Source: Pseudomonadales bacterium | GTDB lineage: Bacteria > Pseudomonadota > Gammaproteobacteria > Pseudomonadales > Pseudohongiellaceae | DNA: 16,211 nucleotides | Assembly (NCBI GenBank): GCA_031277435.1 | Contig: JAITMI010000023.1 | Location: 1-16,211, forward strand | Direction of reading: 5' to 3' | Shown here: one piece after another, positions 1-5,921 of the stretch | How positions within the stretch are numbered: position 1 is the stretch's first letter | How the letters are laid out: the number at the start of each line of letters is the position of its first letter | The notes under the pieces: generated by a model | Database searches by the model: none | Told to the model about the DNA's origin: nothing | Seen by the model: the letters and a program-made list of their open reading frames with translations, nothing else | Translations under genes and position numbers: made by a program

Positions 1-57
1 CATGGCCTCCGGTTCCCCGAGGAAAATGGCGAGAATGGCTGAGGTATCGATCACCAT
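1..57 (-). CDS. vapC: VapC-family PIN-domain toxin, N-terminal fragment (cut by window edge)
   Basis: Only the first 19 codons are inside the window, read leftward from the ATG at 57-55. The translation MVIDTSAILAIFLGEPEAM is the classic opening of a PIN-domain ribonuclease: a hydrophobic first strand carrying the conserved metal-binding Asp4 (VIDTSA), then a short helix. PIN toxins of VapBC modules usually cleave tRNA or rRNA and are held inactive by the VapB partner. The start codon overlaps the vapB stop in a TAATG arrangement, typical of coupled antitoxin-toxin pairs. The remaining acidic catalytic residues lie outside the window, so whether the toxin is intact cannot be judged. Confidence 0.85.
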   Translation of the reverse strand, partial: MVIDTSAILAIFLGEPEAM

Positions 58-308
58 TAGCCCGGCAACCCATGTTCGTCATACCCGATAATGTCCTCGG
101 CGGAGCGCTTATCCAGTTCTGGCCGCAGGGCAACACGGCGGGAAATGCCGCGCATTTCCGCCAGCAAACGCTCTTTGTCGTCGCCACCGCCCATTCTTTT
201 CAGGCGTTCCTGCAAGGCTTGGTGAATCGCCGCCGTTTTGGTTTGGCCAGAGCGCTTGGCCAACTCCGTCGCCAGCGCCACGGTTGCTGGGTTTTTAATG
301 TTGAGCAT
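57..308 (-). CDS. vapB: VapB-type antitoxin (Rv0623/PSK-type family)
   Basis: Small 83-residue antitoxin and transcription-factor-like protein. The N-terminal half (MLNIKNPATVALATELAKRSG, then T-x-A-I-x-x-AL-x-x-R-L) has the pattern of the Rv0623-like/PSK antitoxin family. That part should bind operator DNA as a dimer; the charged C-terminal half (about residues 45-83) would wrap the VapC toxin. I chose the ATG at 308-306 because AGGAG lies 7 bases upstream (320-316) and homologues start with this MLNIK-like segment. A longer in-frame reading from 431 would translate the promoter and operator repeats and is rejected. The stop overlaps the vapC start by one base. A sigma70-like promoter and two repeat types upstream suggest autoregulation. 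Confidence 0.9.
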   Translation of the reverse strand: MLNIKNPATVALATELAKRSGQTKTAAIHQALQERLKRMGGGDDKERLLAEMRGISRRVALRPELDKRSAEDIIGYDEHGLPG

Positions 309-320
309 CGAGAATCTCCT

Positions 321-350
321 AAAATCTACCTTATTGAGAAAGTCTACCTT
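321..350 (-). repeat. Tandem 12-bp direct repeats, candidate VapB operator
   Basis: Reading the minus strand, AAGGTAGACTTT (350-339) is followed 18 bases later by AAGGTAGATTTT (332-321), with one mismatch. The copies cover the -10 and the predicted transcription start of vapBC. A spacing near two helical turns would place both copies on one face of the DNA. The operator role is inference from position and repetition. Confidence 0.5.
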
Positions 351-369
351 CGGGTCCAAGGCGTGACAA
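341..369 (-). promoter_or_regulatory. Probable promoter of vapBC
   Basis: On the minus strand TTGTCA (369-364) and TAGACT (346-341) are separated by exactly 17 bases. They match the sigma70 consensus at 5/6 and 4/6 positions. The predicted transcript would start near 334, upstream of the vapB ribosome-binding site at 320-316. The -10 lies inside one 12-bp direct repeat, and the -35 overlaps one arm of the inverted repeat at 358-396. Both would make sense for autorepression. Confidence 0.55.
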
Positions 370-396
370 GTGTACGTTGCCGTTTCCTCACGCCTT
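358..396. repeat. 9-bp inverted repeat between divergent antitoxin genes
   Basis: AAGGCGTGA (358-366) and TCACGCCTT (388-396) are perfect inverted copies separated by 21 bases, in the gap between divergently read vapB and parD. The left arm overlaps the vapBC -35 box. It could be an operator serving either or both antitoxins. A terminator role is unlikely because no T-run follows on either strand. Confidence 0.45.
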
Positions 397-456
397 TGAT
401 TTGGCGATGTATAGGGGCAAACTACGCGCATTGGCTTTTACGGCGGAGGTTTTCCC

Positions 457-729
457 ATGTCAAGCACGCAGCAATTGAGCATTACGCTTCCCAGCGAGAT
501 GGTGGCGATGGTGCGGGCAAAGGTCGCGTCTGGCGAGTACGCGAATGATAGTGAGGTCATCCTTGATGGCTTGGAGTTTTTGCGGGAGCGAGAGCGTGGA
601 TTTGAGCATTGGCTGCGTACCAAGGCTGAGCTCAGTCTGGCCGATCCGCGCCCTGGCGTTGCGCACGCTGAAGTCATGGCCGAAATGGACGCGCTCATTG
701 ACGATATTGAGGCGGAACAGCGGAATTAG
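457..729 (+). CDS. ParD-like ribbon-helix-helix antitoxin, orphan
   Basis: A 90-residue protein with the N-terminal ribbon-helix-helix pattern of ParD/CopG antitoxins: a beta strand (QLSITLP, about residues 6-12), then helices ending in SGEYANDSEVILDGL. This is followed by a charged, helical toxin-binding tail (about residues 45-90). Such proteins bind their own operator as dimers and neutralise a RelE-fold ParE toxin. The start is supported by GGAGG at 445-449, 7 bases before the ATG. Oddly, no ParE-like reading frame follows: the next gene downstream is an unrelated secreted protein 33 bases away. It therefore appears to be an orphan antitoxin, or one whose toxin was lost. Family assignment is confident; the partner is unknown. 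Confidence 0.82.
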   Translation: MSSTQQLSITLPSEMVAMVRAKVASGEYANDSEVILDGLEFLRERERGFEHWLRTKAELSLADPRPGVAHAEVMAEMDALIDDIEAEQRN

Positions 730-758
730 CAGGCCGAAGAAAACCACGGAGGCTTGGG

Positions 759-764
759 TATAAT
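759..764 (+). promoter_or_regulatory. TATAAT -10 box before the CXXCH protein gene
   Basis: A perfect TATAAT (759-764, in context GGGTATAATGCC) lies just after parD. No good -35 hexamer is seen at the usual distance. If it is used, transcription would begin near 771, almost on the ATG at 772. That would leave the GGAGG at 748-752 outside the transcript. Confidence 0.4.
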
Positions 765-2070
765 GCCAACCATGCGTATTATTTTTATGAAAATTCAAAG
801 TGTTATCAGAAATCACGGGGTTCGGCTCAGCGCGCTGTGGCTGAGCGTGGGCTTGCTTTTTTGCGGCGCGGCGCAGGCGCAATTGACGTATGACAGCGAA
901 TACCCCGCGCTTGGCTACGGCAAGGTGGCGCCGCATGATCGTTTCAGCGCCTTGTTGCAGGATTTGCAAAGCGGCGCGCTGAAGCTTGATGCGTCCATCG
1001 ACGGCAGTGTGTATCTGGCGAGCTTGCTACAGGCGCTCGATATCGACCCGTCGAGCCAGGTGCTGGTGTTTTCCAAGACCAGCCTCAAGCAGCGTTTCAT
1101 TTCTGGCGACAACCCGCGCGCGCTGTATTTCAACGATGAAATCTACGTGGGCTACACGCCGGGCAGCCGCACTTTGGAAGTGGCGGCGCTGGATCCGGTG
1201 CAAGGGGCGGTGTTTTTCGATTTTCAGCAGGATGTGGCCACGGGGCCAAGCGCTACGCAGGAAACTGGCCGCTGCCTGCGCTGCCATGATTCCTATTCCA
1301 TGACCGGCGGCGGGGTGCCGCGTTTGATGCTGTCATCGGGACTGGTGGCGCACGATGGCAATATCGTGTCGCATGAAATCAGCGAAATCACCACCACCGC
1401 CACGCCAATCGCGCGGCGCTGGGGCGGGCTGTACGTCACTGGAACGAGCGGTACGCAGCCGCACATGGGTAATTTGTTCGTCGAGAATCAGGATAGTCTG
1501 GCGGCGATCGACACCACTACCTGGGGCAACCGGACCTCGCTCGATGAATTCGTGCAACTGGGCGCTTATCTACGCCCAACCAGCGACATCGTGGCGCTCT
1601 TGGTACTTGAACATCAATTGGAAGTACAAAACGCGCTGACCCGTCTCAGCTTTGAAAGCCGCACGCAACTGGGCGGCGGCGAAACGCAGGACGCCAAACT
1701 GCTCGACGAACTCACCACGCCGCTACTCGACGCCTTGTTCATGGCGCACGAAGCGCCGCTGGGGGATAAAATCGAAGGCACTTCTGGTTATACCGAATGG
1801 TTTGAATCGCAAGGCCCGAGTACCGCCGATGGCCGTTCGCTGCGCGAATTGGATTTACAAACGCGCACGTTCCATTATCCCTTGAGCTATCTGATTTATT
1901 CCCCCGCGATCGACGCTTTGCCGGAAGCGGTGCGCCTGCATCTTTTTTCCCGCATCCGCGCCGTGTTGCAAGACGCGCCCAGCGCGCCCGACTATCCGTT
2001 TTTGAACGCGGATTTGCGCGGCGGCATCAGCGCCATTCTGCGCGAAACCAAGCCGGAAATTTTGCAGTGA
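763..2070 (+). CDS. Secreted protein with a single CXXCH haem-c motif, uncharacterised family
   Basis: A 435-residue protein from this start, with an export signal whose hydrophobic core (ALWLSVGLLFCGAAQA) ends before QLTYDSEY. Residues 171-175 are CLRCH, a covalent haem-c attachment motif, followed by a Gly-rich GGGVPR turn. Other conspicuous blocks are NPRALYFNDEIYVGY, upstream of the motif, and RWGGLYVTGTSGTQPHMGN, downstream. I associate these blocks with a family of uncharacterised predicted cytochrome-like secreted proteins; I cannot name a function. The start is uncertain: ATG 763 has GGAGG 10 bases upstream, ATG 772 would be nearly leaderless from the TATAAT at 759-764, and ATG 787 gives the most compact signal peptide. 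Its stop overlaps the next gene's GTG start (GTGA). Periplasmic location is predicted; redox activity is inferred. Confidence 0.75.
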   Translation: MPTMRIIFMKIQSVIRNHGVRLSALWLSVGLLFCGAAQAQLTYDSEYPALGYGKVAPHDRFSALLQDLQSGALKLDASIDGSVYLASLLQALDIDPSSQVLVFSKTSLKQRFISGDNPRALYFNDEIYVGYTPGSRTLEVAALDPVQGAVFFDFQQDVATGPSATQETGRCLRCHDSYSMTGGGVPRLMLSSGLVAHDGNIVSHEISEITTTATPIARRWGGLYVTGTSGTQPHMGNLFVENQDSLAAIDTTTWGNRTSLDEFVQLGAYLRPTSDIVALLVLEHQLEVQNALTRLSFESRTQLGGGETQDAKLLDELTTPLLDALFMAHEAPLGDKIEGTSGYTEWFESQGPSTADGRSLRELDLQTRTFHYPLSYLIYSPAIDALPEAVRLHLFSRIRAVLQDAPSAPDYPFLNADLRGGISAILRETKPEILQ

Positions 2071-2792
2071 GCGTCATTGAAACCGCCGCCAAGCCGGTAC
2101 TGTATCTGTTGCCGGGTTTGATGTGCGACGCTGGCGTGTGGCAAGAGCAGCAAGCGGCCTTGGGTGATGAATATGAGGTGCGCGTGCCGCTTTTTCGCGG
2201 CTTCGATTCGCTGCGCGCGATGGCGGAAGCGGTGCTGCGCGAGGCGCCCGAGCGTTTTTCCGTGGCCGGCCATTCGATGGGCGGGCGGGTTGCCTTTGAA
2301 TTGATGGAGCTGGCGGGGAAGCGCATTGAGCGTTTCGCGGTCCTCGACACCGGCGTGCATCCGGTCAGCCCCGATGAGCCGGCGAAGCGGCAACTCTTGC
2401 TCGATCTGGCGCGGCGCAAAGGGCTGCAAGCGGTGGCCGAGGCCTGGATTTTGCCGATGCTGCACCCGGCTAATCACGGTAATAAATCCTTGATCGCGGC
2501 GATCACCGCCATGATTTTGCGCAACAGCGTGGCGGATTACCAAGGGCAGGTGAAAGCATTATTGACGCGCGCCGATCAAACGCCGTATCTGCGCCATATT
2601 ACTCAGCGCACCTGGCTGATCGTGGGCGAATCCGATAATTGGAGCCCGGTGGCGCAACACCAGGCGATGGCGGCCTTGATTCCGCGTAGCGAGCTGCGCG
2701 TGGTCAAGGACGCCGGACACATGTGCATGATGGAACGGCCCGAGGCCGTCACCGGTTTATTGAAGGAGTGGCTACATGCCGGCTCGCGTTAA
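2067..2792 (+). CDS. Alpha/beta-fold hydrolase
   Basis: A 241-residue cytoplasmic protein (no signal peptide) with a complete alpha/beta-hydrolase triad. The nucleophile elbow is GHSMGG with Ser70, the acid is probably Asp190 in GESDNWSP, and the histidine is His218 in DAGHMCMMERPE. The N-terminal LPGLMCD (about residues 15-21) would supply the oxyanion region. The compact size and short lid suggest a small-ester or thioester substrate, but the substrate cannot be read from the sequence. It starts with GTG inside a GTGA overlap with the CXXCH-protein gene, and its end overlaps the DsbD-family gene by 17 bases. The three genes are therefore probably co-transcribed and translationally coupled. 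Confidence 0.88.
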   Translation: MSVIETAAKPVLYLLPGLMCDAGVWQEQQAALGDEYEVRVPLFRGFDSLRAMAEAVLREAPERFSVAGHSMGGRVAFELMELAGKRIERFAVLDTGVHPVSPDEPAKRQLLLDLARRKGLQAVAEAWILPMLHPANHGNKSLIAAITAMILRNSVADYQGQVKALLTRADQTPYLRHITQRTWLIVGESDNWSPVAQHQAMAALIPRSELRVVKDAGHMCMMERPEAVTGLLKEWLHAGSR

Positions 2793-4932
2793 AAATTCGC
2801 GCAATATTTTTGCGTTATTCTATAAGTTGCATACGCTGTTACTGGCTTTGCTGCTGTGGCCCGCGCTGGCTTCGGCGCAGGTGAACTATCCTCTTGTGCA
2901 AGGGCAGCATGTGGATGCGCAACTGGCGCCCGAACAGCTGGCGGCGGCGCCGGGTTCCACGCTGTGGGTGGCGCTGCGCCTGGTGCATCAAGAGCGCTGG
3001 CACACGTATTGGATCAACCCCGGCGATGCCGGCAAAACCACCGAAATTACCTGGAATTTGCCCGCAGGCGTCAGCGCCGGCGCCCTCGTGTGGCCCACGC
3101 CCCAGCGTTTCGACTTGCCCGCTGATCTCACCGATTTCGGCTACACCGGCGAGGTGTTCCTGCTGGCGCCGCTCACTATCGATCCCTCCTTCAGCGCCGA
3201 TACCTTGGCGCTGAGCGCCCAAGTCAACTGGCTGGAATGTGACGACATCTGCATCCCCGGCGGCGCTCTGGTGGAATTGGAATTACCGGTACAGACGCAA
3301 GGCGCCGCGCCGGTAAATCAGGATTTCGCCTACGGCTTCGCCGCTACCCGCGCCGCCTTGCCGCGCGCTGGCGTCAGTTTGAATTCCAGTTTCGGCATTC
3401 GCGGCGGTAAATTGGAACTCTTGGTACAGGCCACGGAAAATATTTTCGAGAACGCCAGCGCGATCAGTTTTATTCCTGATACGCATCGCCTGGTCGATTA
3501 CCTCGCGCCGCAAAGCGTCACCACGCAGCTTGCCAGTTTGCAACTGAGCCAGGCGCTGCATCCGCGCCCGGCGCAGGAGGTTCCCGAGCGCGTTGGCGGG
3601 CTTTTGCTCGTCACCGATGGAGAAGGCCGGCAAGTGGCGTATCAAGTGGAAGCGCAACTCGATCCGCTGGCGATGGGCGCTGAACTTGGCACGGCGGAGG
3701 CCAAGGCATTGCCGCTCTATCTGGTGTTCAGCTTCGCGCTTTTGGGCGGCTTGATTCTCAACCTCATGCCCTGCGTGTTTCCGGTGCTGTCGCTCAAGGT
3801 GCTCAGCCTCGCCAATTCGGCGCATGGCCCGCAGCGCGAACAGCGCTTGCATGGCCTTGCTTATACCGGCGGCGTGCTGGCGTCGTTTCTGGCGCTGGCG
3901 CTGGTTTTGCTGTTGTTGCAAGCCAGCGGCGCGGCGATCGGTTGGGGTTTTCAATTGCAGCAGCCGTGGTTCGTCGCCGCGCTGGTGTTTTTGTTTTTCG
4001 TGCTGGGTTTGTCGATGTCCGGCGTGGTGGAGTTCGGCGCCTCGCTGATGGGCGTGGGCGTGGAGCTGCAAGACCGCGAAGGTTATGCCGGCTCTTTCTT
4101 CACCGGCGTCTTGGCCAGCGTGGTGGCGAGCCCTTGCACCGCGCCGTTCATGGGCGCCGCGCTGGGCTTTGCCTTCACCCAGAGTATGCCGGTGGCGCTG
4201 ACCGTGTTTTTATCCTTGGGCCTTGGCATGGCGCTGCCGTTTTTGGTGCTGTCCTTCGTGCCGGCCTTGGCGCGGCTCTTGCCCAAGCCCGGCGTGTGGA
4301 TGCTGGGTTTCCGGCAGTTTCTGGCCTTCCCTTTGTATGCCACCGCCGTGTGGCTGTTGTGGGTATTGGGCCAGGAAGGCGGCGTCAACGCGATGGCCTT
4401 GGTCGCCGCCGGCTGCGTGCTGCTGGCGCTCGGCGCCTGGTCCTGGCAGCGCACGCATCGCCGTGGCGGGGTATGGCATAAAGTGTGGCTCACGGTGTCG
4501 CTCGGCAGCGTGGTGATGGCGGGCTCGATGCTGTTTTCACCCTTGTTGCGCGGCGTCGATGGGAGCACGGTAGCGGCGGCTAGCGATGCCAATTTCGAAC
4601 CCTACAGCGCCGCGCGCCTCGCCGCCTTGCGCGCCGAAGGCAAACCAGTATTCGTCAACATGACCGCCGCTTGGTGCATCACCTGCCTGGTCAACGAAAA
4701 AGTTGCGCTGGGCGGTGAGGCCGTAACGGATGCGATGGCGCAAAAAGGCATCACCTACCTCAAAGGCGACTGGACCAACAACGACCCCGCCATCACCGAA
4801 GTCCTGCGCCGCTACGACACCAGCGGCGTACCGCTGTACCTGCTGTTCCCCGCCGACCCCGAGGCCCCCGCCGAAGTGCTGCCGCAGATTTTGACCGAAG
4901 GGACGGTATTGGAGGCGCTGGGGAGGATTTGA
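2776..4932 (+). CDS. DsbD/ScsB-family membrane thiol-disulfide reductase
   Basis: A 718-residue, three-part protein that passes electrons from cytoplasmic thioredoxin across the inner membrane to periplasmic disulfides. A signal peptide (to about residue 34) precedes a large periplasmic domain of about 275 residues. This domain has the WHTYWINPGDAG block and the cysteine pair CDDIC (Cys155, Cys159). A CcdA-like multi-helix membrane core (about 312-590) carries the two expected cysteines, Cys333 in LMPCVFP and Cys454 in ASPCTAPFMG. A C-terminal thioredoxin-like domain has WCITC (Cys634, Cys637). All six redox cysteines of the family are present. It is longer than E. coli DsbD (about 565 residues) because of the N-terminal domain, as in ScsB-like members. 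AAGGAG at 2763-2768 supports the start. Likely substrates include cytochrome apoproteins, so the upstream CXXCH protein is a plausible client. Confidence 0.92.
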   Translation: MPARVKNSRNIFALFYKLHTLLLALLLWPALASAQVNYPLVQGQHVDAQLAPEQLAAAPGSTLWVALRLVHQERWHTYWINPGDAGKTTEITWNLPAGVSAGALVWPTPQRFDLPADLTDFGYTGEVFLLAPLTIDPSFSADTLALSAQVNWLECDDICIPGGALVELELPVQTQGAAPVNQDFAYGFAATRAALPRAGVSLNSSFGIRGGKLELLVQATENIFENASAISFIPDTHRLVDYLAPQSVTTQLASLQLSQALHPRPAQEVPERVGGLLLVTDGEGRQVAYQVEAQLDPLAMGAELGTAEAKALPLYLVFSFALLGGLILNLMPCVFPVLSLKVLSLANSAHGPQREQRLHGLAYTGGVLASFLALALVLLLLQASGAAIGWGFQLQQPWFVAALVFLFFVLGLSMSGVVEFGASLMGVGVELQDREGYAGSFFTGVLASVVASPCTAPFMGAALGFAFTQSMPVALTVFLSLGLGMALPFLVLSFVPALARLLPKPGVWMLGFRQFLAFPLYATAVWLLWVLGQEGGVNAMALVAAGCVLLALGAWSWQRTHRRGGVWHKVWLTVSLGSVVMAGSMLFSPLLRGVDGSTVAAASDANFEPYSAARLAALRAEGKPVFVNMTAAWCITCLVNEKVALGGEAVTDAMAQKGITYLKGDWTNNDPAITEVLRRYDTSGVPLYLLFPADPEAPAEVLPQILTEGTVLEALGRI

Positions 4933-4933
4933 T

Positions 4934-4960
4934 ATGGCTGCATTTGGAGCCGCCGCATGA
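4934..4960 (+). CDS. Possible eight-codon mini-ORF coupling dsbD to the BRO gene
   Basis: ATG at 4934 sits 7 bases after GGAGG (4922-4926), which lies in the last codons of the DsbD-family gene. It encodes MAAFGAAA and stops with a TGA that overlaps the next gene's ATG (ATGA, 4957-4960). The spacing is that of a genuine translation start, so it could hand ribosomes on to the downstream gene. The peptide itself has no recognisable meaning, and chance is a real alternative. Confidence 0.3.
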   Translation: MAAFGAAA

Positions 4961-5817
4961 GCCACGCCGATGACCGCAAGATCAAGCTCTTCGAGTCCCA
5001 CCAAGTCCGCGCCGAGTGGGATGAGGACAAGGAAACCTGGTGGTTTTCGGTGGTGGATATTGTGGCGGTGCTGACTGACAGCGCAGACCCGCTGGCCTAC
5101 TGGCGCAAGCTGAAACAGCGTCTCAAAGCAGAAGGCAACGAAACCGTGACAAATTGTCACGCTTTGAAGATGCTTGCCGCTGACGGCAAGCTCCGCCTGA
5201 CCGACGTAGCCAACACCGAACAAATCTTGCGCCTCATCCAATCCATCCCCAGCAAAAAAGCCGAGCCCTTCAAGCTATGGCTGGCTCAGGTGGGCAGTGA
5301 GCGCATTGATGAAACCGTTGACCCGGAGTTGTCCATCGACCGGGCCATCCAGAACTATCGCCGCCTGGGTTATAGCGAGAATTGGATCAATCAGCGCATC
5401 AAATCCATTGAGGTACGCAAGGCGCTTACGGATGAATGGGACAAATCGGGCGTGCGGCGAGGGCAGGAGTACGCCACGTTGACCGACCTGATGAGTAAGA
5501 CCTGGAGCGGCATGAGCACGCGCGAATACAAGCGGCACAAAGGGCTGAAAAAAGAAAACCTGCGCGACAACATGACCAACACTGAGCTGGTGCTGAACAT
5601 GCTGGCCGAGGTGGCGGCTACCGATATTTCGCTGGTACGCAACCCTCAGGGCCTGAGCGAGGCCGCCGCGGTTGCTGTAGATGGCGCCAAAACCGCCAAA
5701 GCCGCACGCATTCAATTGGAAAAAAGTACCGGCAAGCCGGCGGTGAGCGCGTCGAACGCGAAGACGATCGGCACGCGGCGGCTCACACGGCAACTACCGG
5801 GGAAGAAGCAATTGTGA
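4957..5817 (+). CDS. BRO-N / DinD-like phage antirepressor-type protein
   Basis: A 286-residue protein. The N-terminal part (about residues 8-115) has the BRO-N pattern: IKLFE..QVRAEWDEDKETWWFSVVDIVAVLT, DGKLRLTDVANTEQILRLIQSIP, then KAEPFKLWLAQVG. The C-terminal part carries the REYKRHKGLKKENLRDNMT and ELVLNMLAE blocks seen in chromosomal BRO/DinD-type proteins. These occur on prophages and scattered in bacterial chromosomes; the N-domain is thought to bind DNA, and E. coli DinD is SOS-induced and affects RecA. A basic tail of about 20 residues extends past the conserved part. GGAG at 4946-4949 lies 7 bases before the ATG. It follows dsbD by 24 bases but looks functionally unrelated. Two hand-counted stretches (4981-5040 and 5521-5580) are 58% and 50% GC, against 67% for 6361-6420 in folD, consistent with acquisition. 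No LexA box was seen upstream. Confidence 0.8.
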   Translation: MSHADDRKIKLFESHQVRAEWDEDKETWWFSVVDIVAVLTDSADPLAYWRKLKQRLKAEGNETVTNCHALKMLAADGKLRLTDVANTEQILRLIQSIPSKKAEPFKLWLAQVGSERIDETVDPELSIDRAIQNYRRLGYSENWINQRIKSIEVRKALTDEWDKSGVRRGQEYATLTDLMSKTWSGMSTREYKRHKGLKKENLRDNMTNTELVLNMLAEVAATDISLVRNPQGLSEAAAVAVDGAKTAKAARIQLEKSTGKPAVSASNAKTIGTRRLTRQLPGKKQL

Positions 5818-5854
5818 CTATCGCTCTCCATAAACCGCTTGATTAAACCCCCGC

Positions 5855-5885
5855 TTGCGGAATAGGGCAGGGGTAAGGGTAGAAT
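5855..5885 (+). promoter_or_regulatory. Weak candidate promoter of folD-trpD-grxC
   Basis: TAGAAT (5880-5885, five of six consensus bases) lies 36 bases before the folD ATG. The best upstream hexamer is TTGCGG (5855-5860) with a long 19-base spacer, so the -35 is doubtful. No other convincing promoter is visible in the 104-base gap. Confidence 0.35.
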
Positions 5886-5921
5886 CCCCGCTTTTAATCG
5901 TTCAGTGCAGCGGAGGTCCGG

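Noticed and set aside
395..423. Promoter for parD using TTGATT and a downstream AT-rich hexamer
   Set aside because: The best pairs match consensus poorly (four of six and three of six), so no promoter was annotated on this strand.
309..431. Upstream extension of vapB to an ATG at 431
   Set aside because: It would translate the promoter and operator repeats and adds 41 residues unlike any antitoxin; the ATG at 308 has a good AGGAG.
3283..4071. 262-codon minus-strand frame opposite the DsbD-family gene
   Set aside because: Low-complexity Gln/Arg/His composition opposite a conserved membrane core; an antisense artefact.
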